Source of the DNA: Nitrospira sp. CR1.3
GTDB taxonomy: Bacteria; Nitrospirota; Nitrospiria; Nitrospirales; Nitrospiraceae
NCBI GenBank assembly: GCA_014055525.1
Contig: WIAH01000018.1
Coordinates: 1 to 64,000, forward strand
Direction: 5' to 3'
Length of the DNA stretch: 64,000 bases
The notes beneath the pieces were generated by a model that was not told where the DNA came from, ran no database searches, and saw only the letters and a list, made by a program, of their open reading frames with translations. Each line of letters begins with the position of its first letter. The stretch's first letter is position 1. Of the stretch, positions 18,112 through 26,462 are shown piece by piece. The position numbers were made by a program, and so were the translations under genes.

Positions 18112-19682
18112 CTCGCCACCTCGCTCTGCGGCACCGTCGCCACCTGCTTCGCCGAGACCTTCTTGACCAGCGTCGCGACAGTCCGGTTCGATTTCGTAAA
18201 GTACTGCGTGGCGACTCGCTGAATGTCGGCAGGCGTCACCGCCGCAATTCTGTCGCGCGATCTGAGCACGTAGCGCCAATCCCCGGCCACCGTCTGGTAG
18301 AGCGAGAGTTGCGAGGCCAATCCGCTGTTCGATCGCAACGCGCGCACCATATCCGCATCGAGATTGTTGATGATTTTCTCAAGCTCTTTGGCCGTGACCG
18401 GCTCGGTCTTCAACCGCTCGAGCTCGGCCAGGATGGCGGCCTCGACTTCCGCCGTCGTATGGGGAGCCAGCGGAGTAGCATTCAGCACGAAGAGGTTGGG
18501 AGCGCGCACCCCCGGATAGTTGGAATCGGAATTGATCGAGGCGGCCAGCCGATTATCCCGCACCAGCTTGGTGTAGAGGCGCGAGGTCAGGCCGTCCGTG
18601 AGGATGCCATCGATGACGTCGAATACATAGTCGTCAGGATGTCCCAGGCCAGGCTTGTGGAAACCGATGGCCAGCGAAGGCTCCGCATCGAACTCGACCT
18701 CCACTCGTCGCTCCCCGCGCTGCGGAGGCTCCGTCGTCACGACCTGAGGCGGAGGCGGCGCGGCTGGAATCTTTCCGAACGTGTTTTCGATCAACGCGAT
18801 GACCTCTTTCGGATTGATATCGCCGACGATCCCGATGGTCGCGCGTCCCGGCCCGTAATAGGTCTTGAAGAAGGCGGCCGTGGCGGCCGGCGTCAGCGAG
18901 AGAATGTCCGATTCCCATCCGATGGTCGGGACACCGTAGGGATGGGCGCGAAAGGCGGCCGACGTGAAGGTTTCGAACAACAGGCCGTTCGGGCTGTCGT
19001 CGTTGCGCAGTCGGCGCTCTTCCATCACCACGCCCCGTTCTTTGTAGAACTCCCTGAGCACGGGATTCGCCATCCGGTCCGCCTCGATCGCCGCCCAGAC
19101 CGGCAATCGGTTGGCCGGAAGGTTGATCATGTACCGGGTGATGTCCTTGCCGGTGGCGGCGTTCAATCCGATGCCGCCGTGACGCTGATAGAGCAGCGCC
19201 ACCTCGTTCCCGGCGACATACTGGACGGATTGGTCCTGCAGTTCCTTGAACCGCTGCTGTAACGCCGCGATCGCTTCCTGCTCATGGGCATCAGGCGGTC
19301 GCTCAGGATCGCGTTTTGCCAGATCGCGAAGCCGTTCCTCGAGTTCGGTTCCGACTCGAAACAGCTCGTCGAGAACCGGCTTCTCTTTCGCGTAGTCCTT
19401 CGTTCCGATCATCCTCGTGCCCTTGAAGGCCATGTGCTCGTACAGATGCGCGAGGCCGGTTTGCCCGACCTGCTCATTGATCCCGCCCACTCCAAACGTC
19501 ATGTTGATCGACATGATGGGTGTCTGGTGCCGCTCGACCATCAACACGGTCAACCCGTTCGCCAGTTTGTGCTCGATGACCCGGTCAGCCAGGCCCGGCG
19601 CGGCAGCCGATGCGAGGTTGAGGTCAAGGTTGAGGTTGAGAAGAACTGCGAGGATCAGCGCCGTGAACGATTTAATTTTCAT
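18108..19682 (-). CDS. M16 zinc protease, active-type
   Basis: 524-residue exported insulinase-family protease. Signal peptide residues 1-27, with a core written almost as alternating Leu-Asn (LLNLNLDLNLASA). The zinc-binding inverted motif is H79-L-Y-E82-H83, and the downstream third-ligand Glu is expected in the EADRM...EERRL region about 110 residues later. A long charged helical insertion (about 105-150) precedes the rest of the domain. Stop and start overlaps (ATGA) couple it to the HAD phosphatase upstream and the inactive M16 protein downstream, so a 1:1 heteromeric protease in the periplasm is likely. Confidence 0.93.
   Translation of the reverse strand: MKIKSFTALILAVLLNLNLDLNLASAAAPGLADRVIEHKLANGLTVLMVERHQTPIMSINMTFGVGGINEQVGQTGLAHLYEHMAFKGTRMIGTKDYAKEKPVLDELFRVGTELEERLRDLAKRDPERPPDAHEQEAIAALQQRFKELQDQSVQYVAGNEVALLYQRHGGIGLNAATGKDITRYMINLPANRLPVWAAIEADRMANPVLREFYKERGVVMEERRLRNDDSPNGLLFETFTSAAFRAHPYGVPTIGWESDILSLTPAATAAFFKTYYGPGRATIGIVGDINPKEVIALIENTFGKIPAAPPPPQVVTTEPPQRGERRVEVEFDAEPSLAIGFHKPGLGHPDDYVFDVIDGILTDGLTSRLYTKLVRDNRLAASINSDSNYPGVRAPNLFVLNATPLAPHTTAEVEAAILAELERLKTEPVTAKELEKIINNLDADMVRALRSNSGLASQLSLYQTVAGDWRYVLRSRDRIAAVTPADIQRVATQYFTKSNRTVATLVKKVSAKQVATVPQSEVAR
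19614..19643 (-). repeat. CTYRACC hexamer repeat inside a signal peptide
   Basis: On the minus strand five near-copies of CTCAACCTTGACC-type words occur in tandem. They encode the Leu-rich core of the M16 signal peptide. A related tract is present at 58515-58544 in an unrelated gene. Confidence 0.6.
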
Positions 19683-20329
19683 TCAAAAATCTCCATGAGT
19701 TGTTCCGGCCGTTCGATGAACCAATCCGGACGGCAGGCGGTCATTTTCTCCCGATTGCCCATGCCATAGCCGACCGCGCACACGCGAATTCCCGCGTTGT
19801 GTCCCCCGTTGATGTCGTTGGTGCTGTCGCCCACCAGCACCGTCCGGTCTTTCGAGACCTTCAAACGTTCCATGATGTGCAACAACATTCCCGGCTCCGG
19901 CTTCAGCCCGAACCCGTCGTCTCCGCCCACCACAAATTGAAAGTGATGCGCGCCGAGACCCTGCAGAATGACGTTCGTATATTCGATCGACTTGTTGGTG
20001 GCGACCGCCTTGCCGGTGTGCGCAAAGTGGACCAGCGCCTCTTCGACGCCGGGATAAAACTGCGTGCGGTCGAGGCAATGCTCCAAATAATGCCCGCGAA
20101 AGACCCGTAGGGCCTCCTCGAAATCGCCGGGGTTGTCTTCTCCCACTGCCTGTCTAAGCAATTTTTTGACTCCGTCGCCCACGAAACCGAATATTTCTTC
20201 GAGCGGCCGTTCCGGAAGCCCGAGCTCGACGAGCGTGAGATTCACGGAAGCGGCGATATCCCACTTCGATTCGATCAGCGTCCCGTCCAGATCGAAGATG
20301 AACAGCTCGACCGGCGTCTTCCCCATCAT
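19679..20329 (-). CDS. HAD-family phosphatase (phosphoglycolate phosphatase-like)
   Basis: 216-residue cytosolic HAD hydrolase. Motif I is FDLDGTLIESKWD (nucleophile Asp13), motif II is VATNKS, and motif III/IV includes K in GLKPEP and VLVGDSTNDINGG. A helical cap occurs between motifs I and II, as in Gph-type enzymes. Phosphoglycolate phosphatase is the best guess from motif style; related HADs act on other sugar phosphates. It overlaps its neighbours by 4 bases on both sides. Confidence 0.87.
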   Translation of the reverse strand: MMGKTPVELFIFDLDGTLIESKWDIAASVNLTLVELGLPERPLEEIFGFVGDGVKKLLRQAVGEDNPGDFEEALRVFRGHYLEHCLDRTQFYPGVEEALVHFAHTGKAVATNKSIEYTNVILQGLGAHHFQFVVGGDDGFGLKPEPGMLLHIMERLKVSKDRTVLVGDSTNDINGGHNAGIRVCAVGYGMGNREKMTACRPDWFIERPEQLMEIFE

Positions 20330-20883
20330 TTTACCTTCCGCAGTTCCTCTTGCAGGCCCGCAAGCCTCTCCCGTTTCGCCGGCTCAGCTTCCTTCACCCA
20401 GGACTCTCGAACAAAATTGAGCATCCGCTTCTGGCCCACGTGCGGCGGCAGCACCGGCTCGACGATTCGCCAGCGATTCTTGACGGATTTCACCCGGACG
20501 CGGATCTCTTCCACTCCGGCCTCGGGAACAAATCCCGCCGTTTCAAAGTACACGGAACCGATCACTTGAAACGAGACGGGAACCACCACCTCCAAGCGAT
20601 CGATGATCTCCCATTTGCTGTAATGTTCCGCAACGGTGAAGCCGCGGATGACCACGGCGCGTCCCCATATCGGTTCCTCCCGCCACGCAGTGAAGGGCGC
20701 GAGTGTTTCGTACGAAAGGGAGTCCAGGCGCGCGCCTTTCTGATCGAGCGCGAAATACTTTCTCACGATCTCAGCAGGCGAATGGTCGAGGGCTCCGGTT
20801 TGACCGGAGGCCCGATCGCTGAGCGTAAGGAAGCCGAGGAGGGTCACGGCGGCTAGGACGAACTTCCGTACCCGCTCATTCAT
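20326..20883 (-). CDS. exported hypothetical protein
   Basis: 185-residue protein with a signal peptide (residues 1-27, ending S-G-Q). The mature part starts SPAEIVRKYFALDQKGARL and continues as alternating strands, resembling an NTF2/SnoaL-like cone fold; this fold call is inference only. A charged helix closes the protein (EAEPAKRERLAGLQEELRKV). Its ATG overlaps the pyruvate kinase stop and its stop overlaps the HAD start, so expression is coupled to both. Confidence 0.75.
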   Translation of the reverse strand: MNERVRKFVLAAVTLLGFLTLSDRASGQTGALDHSPAEIVRKYFALDQKGARLDSLSYETLAPFTAWREEPIWGRAVVIRGFTVAEHYSKWEIIDRLEVVVPVSFQVIGSVYFETAGFVPEAGVEEIRVRVKSVKNRWRIVEPVLPPHVGQKRMLNFVRESWVKEAEPAKRERLAGLQEELRKVK

Positions 20884-22331
20884 AGGACCTCGTGCAACTT
20901 CATGAGGTTCGTCCCCCCCGGGTGGCCGATTCGAGTCCCGGACAGAATCACGATCCGTTGACCCGGCTTTACGAGCCCTTCCGCTTTCAATCGACGTTCC
21001 GCTTCATTGACGCGTTCGTCCGTTTGCGCAATCTGCTGCATGCTGTGGGGAACCACCCCCCAGTAGAGCGCCATCCGTTGCCGGACAGGCTCGAAGGGTG
21101 TGAAGGCGATGATCGGAGCGGCGGGACGCTGTTTGGAGATCAACTGGGCCGTCAAGCCCCGCTCGCTGAAGGCCACGATCGCGCTGGCCGTGATGGCCGA
21201 GGCCGCCGTCGAAGCCGCCGTGCAGATCGCCTCCGAACAAGAGACTTCGTTGCGAGCGGCATCGCGCCGTTGCGGGAGGGATGGCTCGATTCCTTCCTCT
21301 GCGGCTCGGATGATTCTGTCCATGACACGGACCGTTTCGACCGGATGTTGCCCGATCGCCGTTTCAGCCGAGAGCATCACGGCATCGGTGCCGTCGAACA
21401 CGGCATTCGCGACATCCGAGGCTTCCGCTCTGGTCGGGGTCGTGCGTTGCGTCATGGACTCAAGCATCTGTGTCGCGGTGATGACGAGCCGGCGTCGACG
21501 GTTGGCCTCGGTGATGATCCGCTTCTGCAAGATGGGCACCGCTTCGGGGCCCATTTCAACGCCGAGATCCCCCCGCGCAATCATGACGCCGTCCGCTTGT
21601 TCCAGAATGCCGTTCAAGGAGTTTACCGCCTCGAACCGCTCGATTTTCGCGATGATCGGCACATCGCCGCCGCATGCGGTCACCAGCTGCCTGGCCGCGG
21701 CGACATCCTCCGGGCCACAGACGAACGAAAGCGCCAGATAGTCCACGCCTGCCGCCACGCCGAATCTGATATCGTCGCGGTCCTTTTCCGTCACAGCGGG
21801 AGCGCTGACTCTGGTGCCGGGTAGATTGATGCCCTTGTGTGACGTGATCCGCCCGCCCCTGCTGACCGTGCATTCGACCACACCACCGGAGATTCGATTG
21901 ACCGCCATCTCGATGAGCCCGTCGTCGATGAGAATCCGGGCCCCCGGCTGGACGTCGCGGGCCAGATGCTGATAGGTGACGGGGATCTCGATTTGCGCGG
22001 GTTGCGCGAGGGAGGAGACGCCGAGCTGTCCGCCGGACCGCGCCAGCGCCGTTTGCAGACGAACGGCCTGTCCGGCGGTGACCTCGATCCCTCCGGCCAC
22101 GACATCACCGACTCGAATTCGCGGACCTTGCAGATCCTGAATGATGGAGACGGCCACCTGCCGGCGGGCCGCGGCTTCGCGGATCGTCTTGATGGCGCGG
22201 CCGTGCGATTCATGGGTGCCGTGGGAAAAGTTCAGCCGGGCGGCATCCATGCCGCTCTCGATCAGCCGGTCCAGCACCGCGAGTGAATCACTGGCCGGAC
22301 CGATCGTGCAGACAATCTTCGCTTTCTTCAT
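20880..22331 (-). CDS. pyk: pyruvate kinase
   Basis: 483 residues; converts PEP and ADP to pyruvate and ATP. Landmarks: MKKAKIVCTIGPAS start, AARLNFSHGTHE, the catalytic Lys in IIAKIERFE, GVMIARGDLGVEMG, and ITATQMLESMTQRTTPTRAE, then the C-terminal alpha/beta domain with VAFSERGLTAQLISKQRP. ATG at 22331 is preferred over upstream in-frame codons because the family starts there. It is the first gene of a five-gene ATGA-linked operon and is divergent from the PFK fusion. A -35/-10 pair sits about 125 bp upstream. Confidence 0.96.
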   Translation of the reverse strand: MKKAKIVCTIGPASDSLAVLDRLIESGMDAARLNFSHGTHESHGRAIKTIREAAARRQVAVSIIQDLQGPRIRVGDVVAGGIEVTAGQAVRLQTALARSGGQLGVSSLAQPAQIEIPVTYQHLARDVQPGARILIDDGLIEMAVNRISGGVVECTVSRGGRITSHKGINLPGTRVSAPAVTEKDRDDIRFGVAAGVDYLALSFVCGPEDVAAARQLVTACGGDVPIIAKIERFEAVNSLNGILEQADGVMIARGDLGVEMGPEAVPILQKRIITEANRRRRLVITATQMLESMTQRTTPTRAEASDVANAVFDGTDAVMLSAETAIGQHPVETVRVMDRIIRAAEEGIEPSLPQRRDAARNEVSCSEAICTAASTAASAITASAIVAFSERGLTAQLISKQRPAAPIIAFTPFEPVRQRMALYWGVVPHSMQQIAQTDERVNEAERRLKAEGLVKPGQRIVILSGTRIGHPGGTNLMKLHEVL

Positions 22332-22455
22332 GTGACGTTCTTCGTGCTTGACAAGACGGGAACCGACATCCAATCATTGTGGGCCAGCGCCGGCAGGAAC
22401 CGGAGGTCAGCTGGGCTGAGGAGCGTTTCGTCCTCGCGCGTGACGCGCGGGAGTT

Positions 22456-22484
22456 ATTCTAACAAACGAGTCATCGGGCCGCAA
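22456..22484 (-). promoter_or_regulatory. sigma70-type promoter for the pyk operon
   Basis: Minus strand: TTGCGG (22484-22479), 17-bp spacer, TAGAAT (22461-22456), with a TG one base before the -10 (extended -10). The predicted start is near 22449, giving a leader of roughly 118 nt that includes a CGCGCG-based hairpin. The same intergenic region must also serve the divergent PFK fusion. Confidence 0.5.
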
Positions 22485-22520
22485 AGACTCTCGGGGCTCC
22501 GACGAGAGCCGGGAAGCGTT

Positions 22521-24836
22521 ATGAACATCGAAACAGGACGACTCGATTTTGTCACGATCGACGGTCTGCTTGCATACGGGGCCCTGCTTGCTCGACGCCA
22601 GCCGAGCGAAGACGTGCTCCTTCCGGCTACTCCGCCTTCGTCAATCGATCGAGTTCGACTGGTTCACGGCGCCATGGACGGGATCCGCGGACTGGTTCAG
22701 CACGCGACAAGCGGGTTCGACGGAGCTGGAGCCTATCGGGCGGCGCGGCAGGCGATCCTGGAAGAACAGTGCGGGGGCGACCTACTCGTATTTTTTGCCG
22801 CCTGGAACAGGCTCCTCGCGGAAGGAGAGTTGTTGCCCCTGCTGCATGCCCCGATCGGAGCGGTGTCGAAGCCGACCCACCGTCGCCCGGTGGCGATTGT
22901 CCCGCGAGTGCATCTCACGCCCCAACTGGCCGAGGGCCGCATTGTGCTGGACCTGGGAGACGACCGGTTCTGGCTCCTGCCCCGCGATTTGACCGGTCGA
23001 ACCCTTCTGTTCACGATGCGTCATGGAATCTCCCGGGTTGAAAGCAAGACGCACCGCGTCGGCCGGCGCCTGTTGAATCGACTCGATCCGGAGCGGGGTC
23101 TCTCCCGGGCCGACGCGGTCGGGGCCGCCCTTGCCCGCATGGTCGGCGTGGTGGCCCAGCAGCTCGATTTTCTTCAACTGTCGAACTATCTCGACCCGCG
23201 CACCTTCCTCCATTTCATCAGCCGCAGTCCCAACACCAGGCAGCTCTTCCACCGCGTGATCGCCTCGCTGCTTCCGGATTCCGTGACGCCGCCGGAACCC
23301 CTGTTCGAAGCGGCCCTCGAGTCGTCGGATTTCGGGTGGGTCACCGGGATGGAGAAAACGGCGGAGGCCGAGGAGGCAGCCAAGGCCTTCGGGGTGGACG
23401 TCAAGAATGCCAAACGCCTCCTCAAAGATCCGTTGTATTGCTATCCGGGGGGAAATTCGTTCTTCGATCTGTACGTCGATGTCATCGACGGCCTCCACAA
23501 TGTGGGGCGCTCCCATCAGGGCAGAGTGGCCTGTCTCTACACGCACAGCTCGACCTTGCGGGCGCTCATGATTTATTTGGACCCGCGGCCTTTCCATGAA
23601 GCCTTCAGCGAATTCAGCGACTATAAGGAGAGCCAGGATAACGTCGTGCTCCTGACGTTTGAGCAGGGGCGCTTGTCGGGCTATTCCACAGCGGTGGGAC
23701 TCTCGGAGCGGGAACGGGTGGCCCGCGAAGCATGGAGCACGATCGAACGGGAACGGAAGGATCGAGTCAGGCTCAAACCGCGACAGATCAAGCGCATCGT
23801 GGCCCTGGTGTCCGGCGGAGATTTTGCCGGGGCAGGAGCCGCCTTGAAGGAATTGCGCGTGACCGGAAACCGGCTGGGGCTGGAGGTCTGCTTCGTCCGC
23901 CATGGGTTTCTGGGGCTCGCCAACAACTGGATTGAAGCGATCACGGAACACGATACGCGCGGCATGAGCAGCCTTGCGAGCAGTCCGATCGGCAGCAGCC
24001 GCTTCGAAGATTTCAAGGAGGAACAGGTTCAACAGGCCGCGATGCGACACCTTGAGCCCTACATGAAGGACAGCGCCTTGATCGTGCTGGGCGGCGACGG
24101 CAGCCTCCGAGGCGCGCGGGCGATCTACGAAAACTTCGGCGTGCAAGTCGTGGGGCTCCCGGGAACCATCGATAACAACATCGACGGCACCACCTCGCTC
24201 GGATTTCACTCAGCCGTGGCGCTCGCCAATCAATCGATTGAGTCCTTGAAAGCCACGAGCTCCGCCATGGGAAGCGTCTTTTTCGTCGAGGTGATGGGAG
24301 CGGGATCAGGCCACCTGGCTTTGGCTTGCGCCTACCAGGCGAGGGCCGAAGGCGTGTTGGTGAACGAACATCCGGATCCTGATGCCTACATCGACGAGAT
24401 TATTCTGGGGACGTTGAAGAGGACGTTGGGTGTCCCCAACAAGAGCCATCTGTTCGTGGTGGCGGAACGCACGCCTCACCGGCATCACCCGGAAGGCGGC
24501 GTCCACGGCCTGGTGAATCATGTGGCCGAAACGATTGCGCGGTGGCCTCAACGCCAGATGAAGGCCGATCAATACTCGCTGACGCAGGCCACCAAAGCCA
24601 CCATCCTCGGTCATACGCTCAGAGGCGCCCCTCCCACACCGGAGGACAAGACCATCGCGCAGCACCTGGCGTACGAAACCGTCCGACGGCTGGTCGAAGA
24701 GCCCGAGACGATCGTGGGCTGCATGGTCGCCTATCGCGACCCTGCCACGATCGAGATGATTCCACTCCACGCCGTCGCGGCCAAGCCTTTCAACTGGGAA
24801 CTCTTCGCCAGGATGCACGGAAGCGAATCTTCCTGA
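22521..24836 (+). CDS. histidine phosphatase (FBPase-2-like) fused to PfkA-type phosphofructokinase
   Basis: 771-residue cytosolic fusion. The N-terminal half (about 120-395) carries a phosphoglycerate-mutase/FBPase-2 pattern: TMRHG (R167-H168-G169), a YPGGNSFFDLYVDVIDGL block like the YPKGESYEDL block of FBPase-2, and CLYTHSSTLRALMIYLD with H342 where FBPase-2 has its second catalytic His. The C-terminal half (about 424-771) is a PfkA fold: LVSGGDFAGAGAAL, VLGGDGS (524-528; the Gly after Asp points to ATP rather than PPi), PGTIDNN (547-553), FVEVMG, and ATILGHTLRG. Relative to E. coli PfkA, D129, R162 and R171 are replaced and R243 is Lys. Start at 22521 from GGGAAG spacing; an in-frame GTG at 22332 would add 63 unlikely residues. 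Confidence 0.85.
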   Translation: MNIETGRLDFVTIDGLLAYGALLARRQPSEDVLLPATPPSSIDRVRLVHGAMDGIRGLVQHATSGFDGAGAYRAARQAILEEQCGGDLLVFFAAWNRLLAEGELLPLLHAPIGAVSKPTHRRPVAIVPRVHLTPQLAEGRIVLDLGDDRFWLLPRDLTGRTLLFTMRHGISRVESKTHRVGRRLLNRLDPERGLSRADAVGAALARMVGVVAQQLDFLQLSNYLDPRTFLHFISRSPNTRQLFHRVIASLLPDSVTPPEPLFEAALESSDFGWVTGMEKTAEAEEAAKAFGVDVKNAKRLLKDPLYCYPGGNSFFDLYVDVIDGLHNVGRSHQGRVACLYTHSSTLRALMIYLDPRPFHEAFSEFSDYKESQDNVVLLTFEQGRLSGYSTAVGLSERERVAREAWSTIERERKDRVRLKPRQIKRIVALVSGGDFAGAGAALKELRVTGNRLGLEVCFVRHGFLGLANNWIEAITEHDTRGMSSLASSPIGSSRFEDFKEEQVQQAAMRHLEPYMKDSALIVLGGDGSLRGARAIYENFGVQVVGLPGTIDNNIDGTTSLGFHSAVALANQSIESLKATSSAMGSVFFVEVMGAGSGHLALACAYQARAEGVLVNEHPDPDAYIDEIILGTLKRTLGVPNKSHLFVVAERTPHRHHPEGGVHGLVNHVAETIARWPQRQMKADQYSLTQATKATILGHTLRGAPPTPEDKTIAQHLAYETVRRLVEEPETIVGCMVAYRDPATIEMIPLHAVAAKPFNWELFARMHGSESS

Positions 24837-24918
24837 CGAATCGACGTCTGACTCCTCCCTTCGTTGACCTCCGTTCAGAGCGCGTGGTAGCGTTTTGCCT
24901 CCACCAGCGAAGCATCCG

Positions 24919-25335
24919 ATGATGGCCAGCCTGAGCAGACGTGGTGCGTGGATCGCGCTCATCGGCTTCATGCTGGCCGTCGGTTCGACTGTTGCGTCCG
25001 TCGCGCAGTTCGACGGTCATGCAGGGAGCAGGGTACAAGCCTCCGTTGAGCGCCTTCTCCTCGACGATCATCGGACGAAGGAGGCTCCGCAGAAGGCGAG
25101 AGACCTGTTGCAGACGATTCGGGAGCGCCGCGGCGAGGCGCCGCCCGGATACGTCGGCGGACGCACGTTTCACAATCGCGAACGACGCCTCCCGAAAGGC
25201 CGGTATCGCGAGTATGATGTAAATCCAAAATTGTCCGGTCGACCGCGCGACGGCGAACGGATCGTCATCGAGCAAGGGACCGGCAAGGCCTATTACACAG
25301 CCGACCATTATCGGACATTCATTCCGGTCGAGTGA
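24919..25335 (+). CDS. secreted barnase-family ribonuclease
   Basis: 138 residues. An N-terminal signal/anchor helix (WIALIGFMLAVGSTVASV) is followed by a helical spacer and a microbial RNase (N1/T1, barnase/RNase Sa) domain: PPGYVGGRTFHNRERRLP, YREYDVNPK, GERIVIEQGTGKAYYTADHYRTF. The catalytic Glu (in ERIVIEQ), Arg and final His (ADHYRTF) are recognisable. Start taken at the first ATG of an ATGATG pair; a TTG at 24895 is also open. It is immediately followed by a barstar gene, so it is an RNase with a cognate inhibitor, exported for either nutrition or competition. Confidence 0.87.
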   Translation: MMASLSRRGAWIALIGFMLAVGSTVASVAQFDGHAGSRVQASVERLLLDDHRTKEAPQKARDLLQTIRERRGEAPPGYVGGRTFHNRERRLPKGRYREYDVNPKLSGRPRDGERIVIEQGTGKAYYTADHYRTFIPVE

Positions 25336-25341
25336 GTGCTC

Positions 25342-25890
25342 ATGGCACCTCCGTCCTCTCTCGCTTCCTCGATCCAGTCGGCCAAGGCGCCCTGGGTTTC
25401 TTTGCTCGTCGTCAAATCCGGCCAGCGGGCGGAGAAGTTCATCTCGGCCCCGGATGGATTCAGTACGAAAGTGGTCAATGGATCGAAGTGCCGCACAGCG
25501 GCCGGTTTGTTCGATGAATTCGCTCGCGTGTTCGAGTTTCCGGAATATTTCGGACACAACTGGGATGCGCTGGAAGAGTGTCTCGCCGATTTGGAATGGT
25601 TGCCCGCCCGAGGATATGTCCTGCTCATCACGGACGCGGAACAGGTGCTTCCGCGCGATGAGGAGGACTACAGCACCTTCCTCGAAGTGCTCAGCGATGC
25701 CGGCGAAGCCTGGGCTTCCGGACAGGCCGGCACTGGTTCCAAGCGGGCCGTGCCGTTTCATGTCCTGTTGGCCGTTGCCGAACAACAGAAGTCTAAGCGG
25801 GAGCATTGGGCGGTCCCCGAAGTCTCGATCGGACCGGCGCGACGTCCGAAAAAGCGGCCGATGTCGCCACGACGTGCCTCACCGAAATAA
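25342..25890 (+). CDS. barstar-family ribonuclease inhibitor
   Basis: 182 residues. The barstar core is visible: LFDEFARVFEFPEYFGHNWDALEECLADLEWLP, where the GHNWDAL segment and the acidic helix normally fill the RNase active site. Long N- and C-terminal extensions are present; the tail is basic (RRPKKRPMSPRR), which is unusual for barstar. It has no signal peptide, so it protects the cytosol. The start lies 6 nt after the RNase stop (a GTG at 25336 abuts the stop and is also possible), so the pair is translationally linked. Confidence 0.88.
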   Translation: MAPPSSLASSIQSAKAPWVSLLVVKSGQRAEKFISAPDGFSTKVVNGSKCRTAAGLFDEFARVFEFPEYFGHNWDALEECLADLEWLPARGYVLLITDAEQVLPRDEEDYSTFLEVLSDAGEAWASGQAGTGSKRAVPFHVLLAVAEQQKSKREHWAVPEVSIGPARRPKKRPMSPRRASPK

Positions 25891-25960
25891 TAGATGAGGA
25901 TCTGACGATCGGATTCGGGGATCCATCGGGGTAGGCAGCAGGAGAGAGCGGGAGCGTAAC

Positions 25961-26200
25961 TTACGGACCAGTCTTCTTGGTAACTTTCATCAACCCCGCC
26001 CACTGAGAGAAGGCCGACGACAACGCACCGCTTCCTTCCGAAACGAGGGTTGAGCGACGCGACGACCACCAGCGGGCCTCGACTTCATGACGGTGGACCA
26101 GGCAGATGCCGTGCGTTTCCCGCGGATCGTCGAAAGGCGCCTTCTCTCCGACAAAATCGCTTTTTCCTTCACGCCGGCACCACGAGCACACAATCTTCAT
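25961..26200 (-). CDS. small Cys-rich protein, zinc-ribbon-like
   Basis: 79 residues. The N-terminal 45 residues read MKIVCSWCRREG and later THGICLVH, a C-x2-C ... C-x2-H pattern that can bind zinc; the second half is Ser-rich with few features. AAGGA is spaced 7 nt before the ATG. I do not recognise a named family. It is convergent with the barstar gene. Confidence 0.65.
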   Translation of the reverse strand: MKIVCSWCRREGKSDFVGEKAPFDDPRETHGICLVHRHEVEARWWSSRRSTLVSEGSGALSSAFSQWAGLMKVTKKTGP

Positions 26201-26462
26201 GGGGAGTTCCTTCTCATACAGTCTCATCCTAAGAATTACGCAAGATTCAGACCGAAGCTCAGTGTGCCTCAGGAGCCGGAGAATTCCTAAGTAAATCGCG
26301 AACGCGCGTCAGGCGATCTTCGCGCTGATGAATCAAAAAGGAATCGACGGTGGATCCGGACCGCAATTTTTTGGTTTCTCTGCAACGATTCGGCGATTCC
26401 GGTACCTCCCGGGCGGCTTCCTTGACCGCTTCTCGCCGGGCATGATAGGTTGCGCCCCCGCG

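Noticed and set aside
18078-19262. 394-codon plus-strand frame
   Set aside because: Antisense to the active M16 protease; Arg-rich and without motifs.
22332-22520. 63-residue N-terminal extension of the PFK fusion
   Set aside because: No ribosome-binding site, Ser/Arg-rich composition, and it overlaps the pyk promoter; the ATG at 22521 is better.
22782-24209. 475-codon open frame on the minus strand
   Set aside because: It is antisense to the PFK/histidine-phosphatase fusion, has no family motifs and is explained by GC-rich codon bias.
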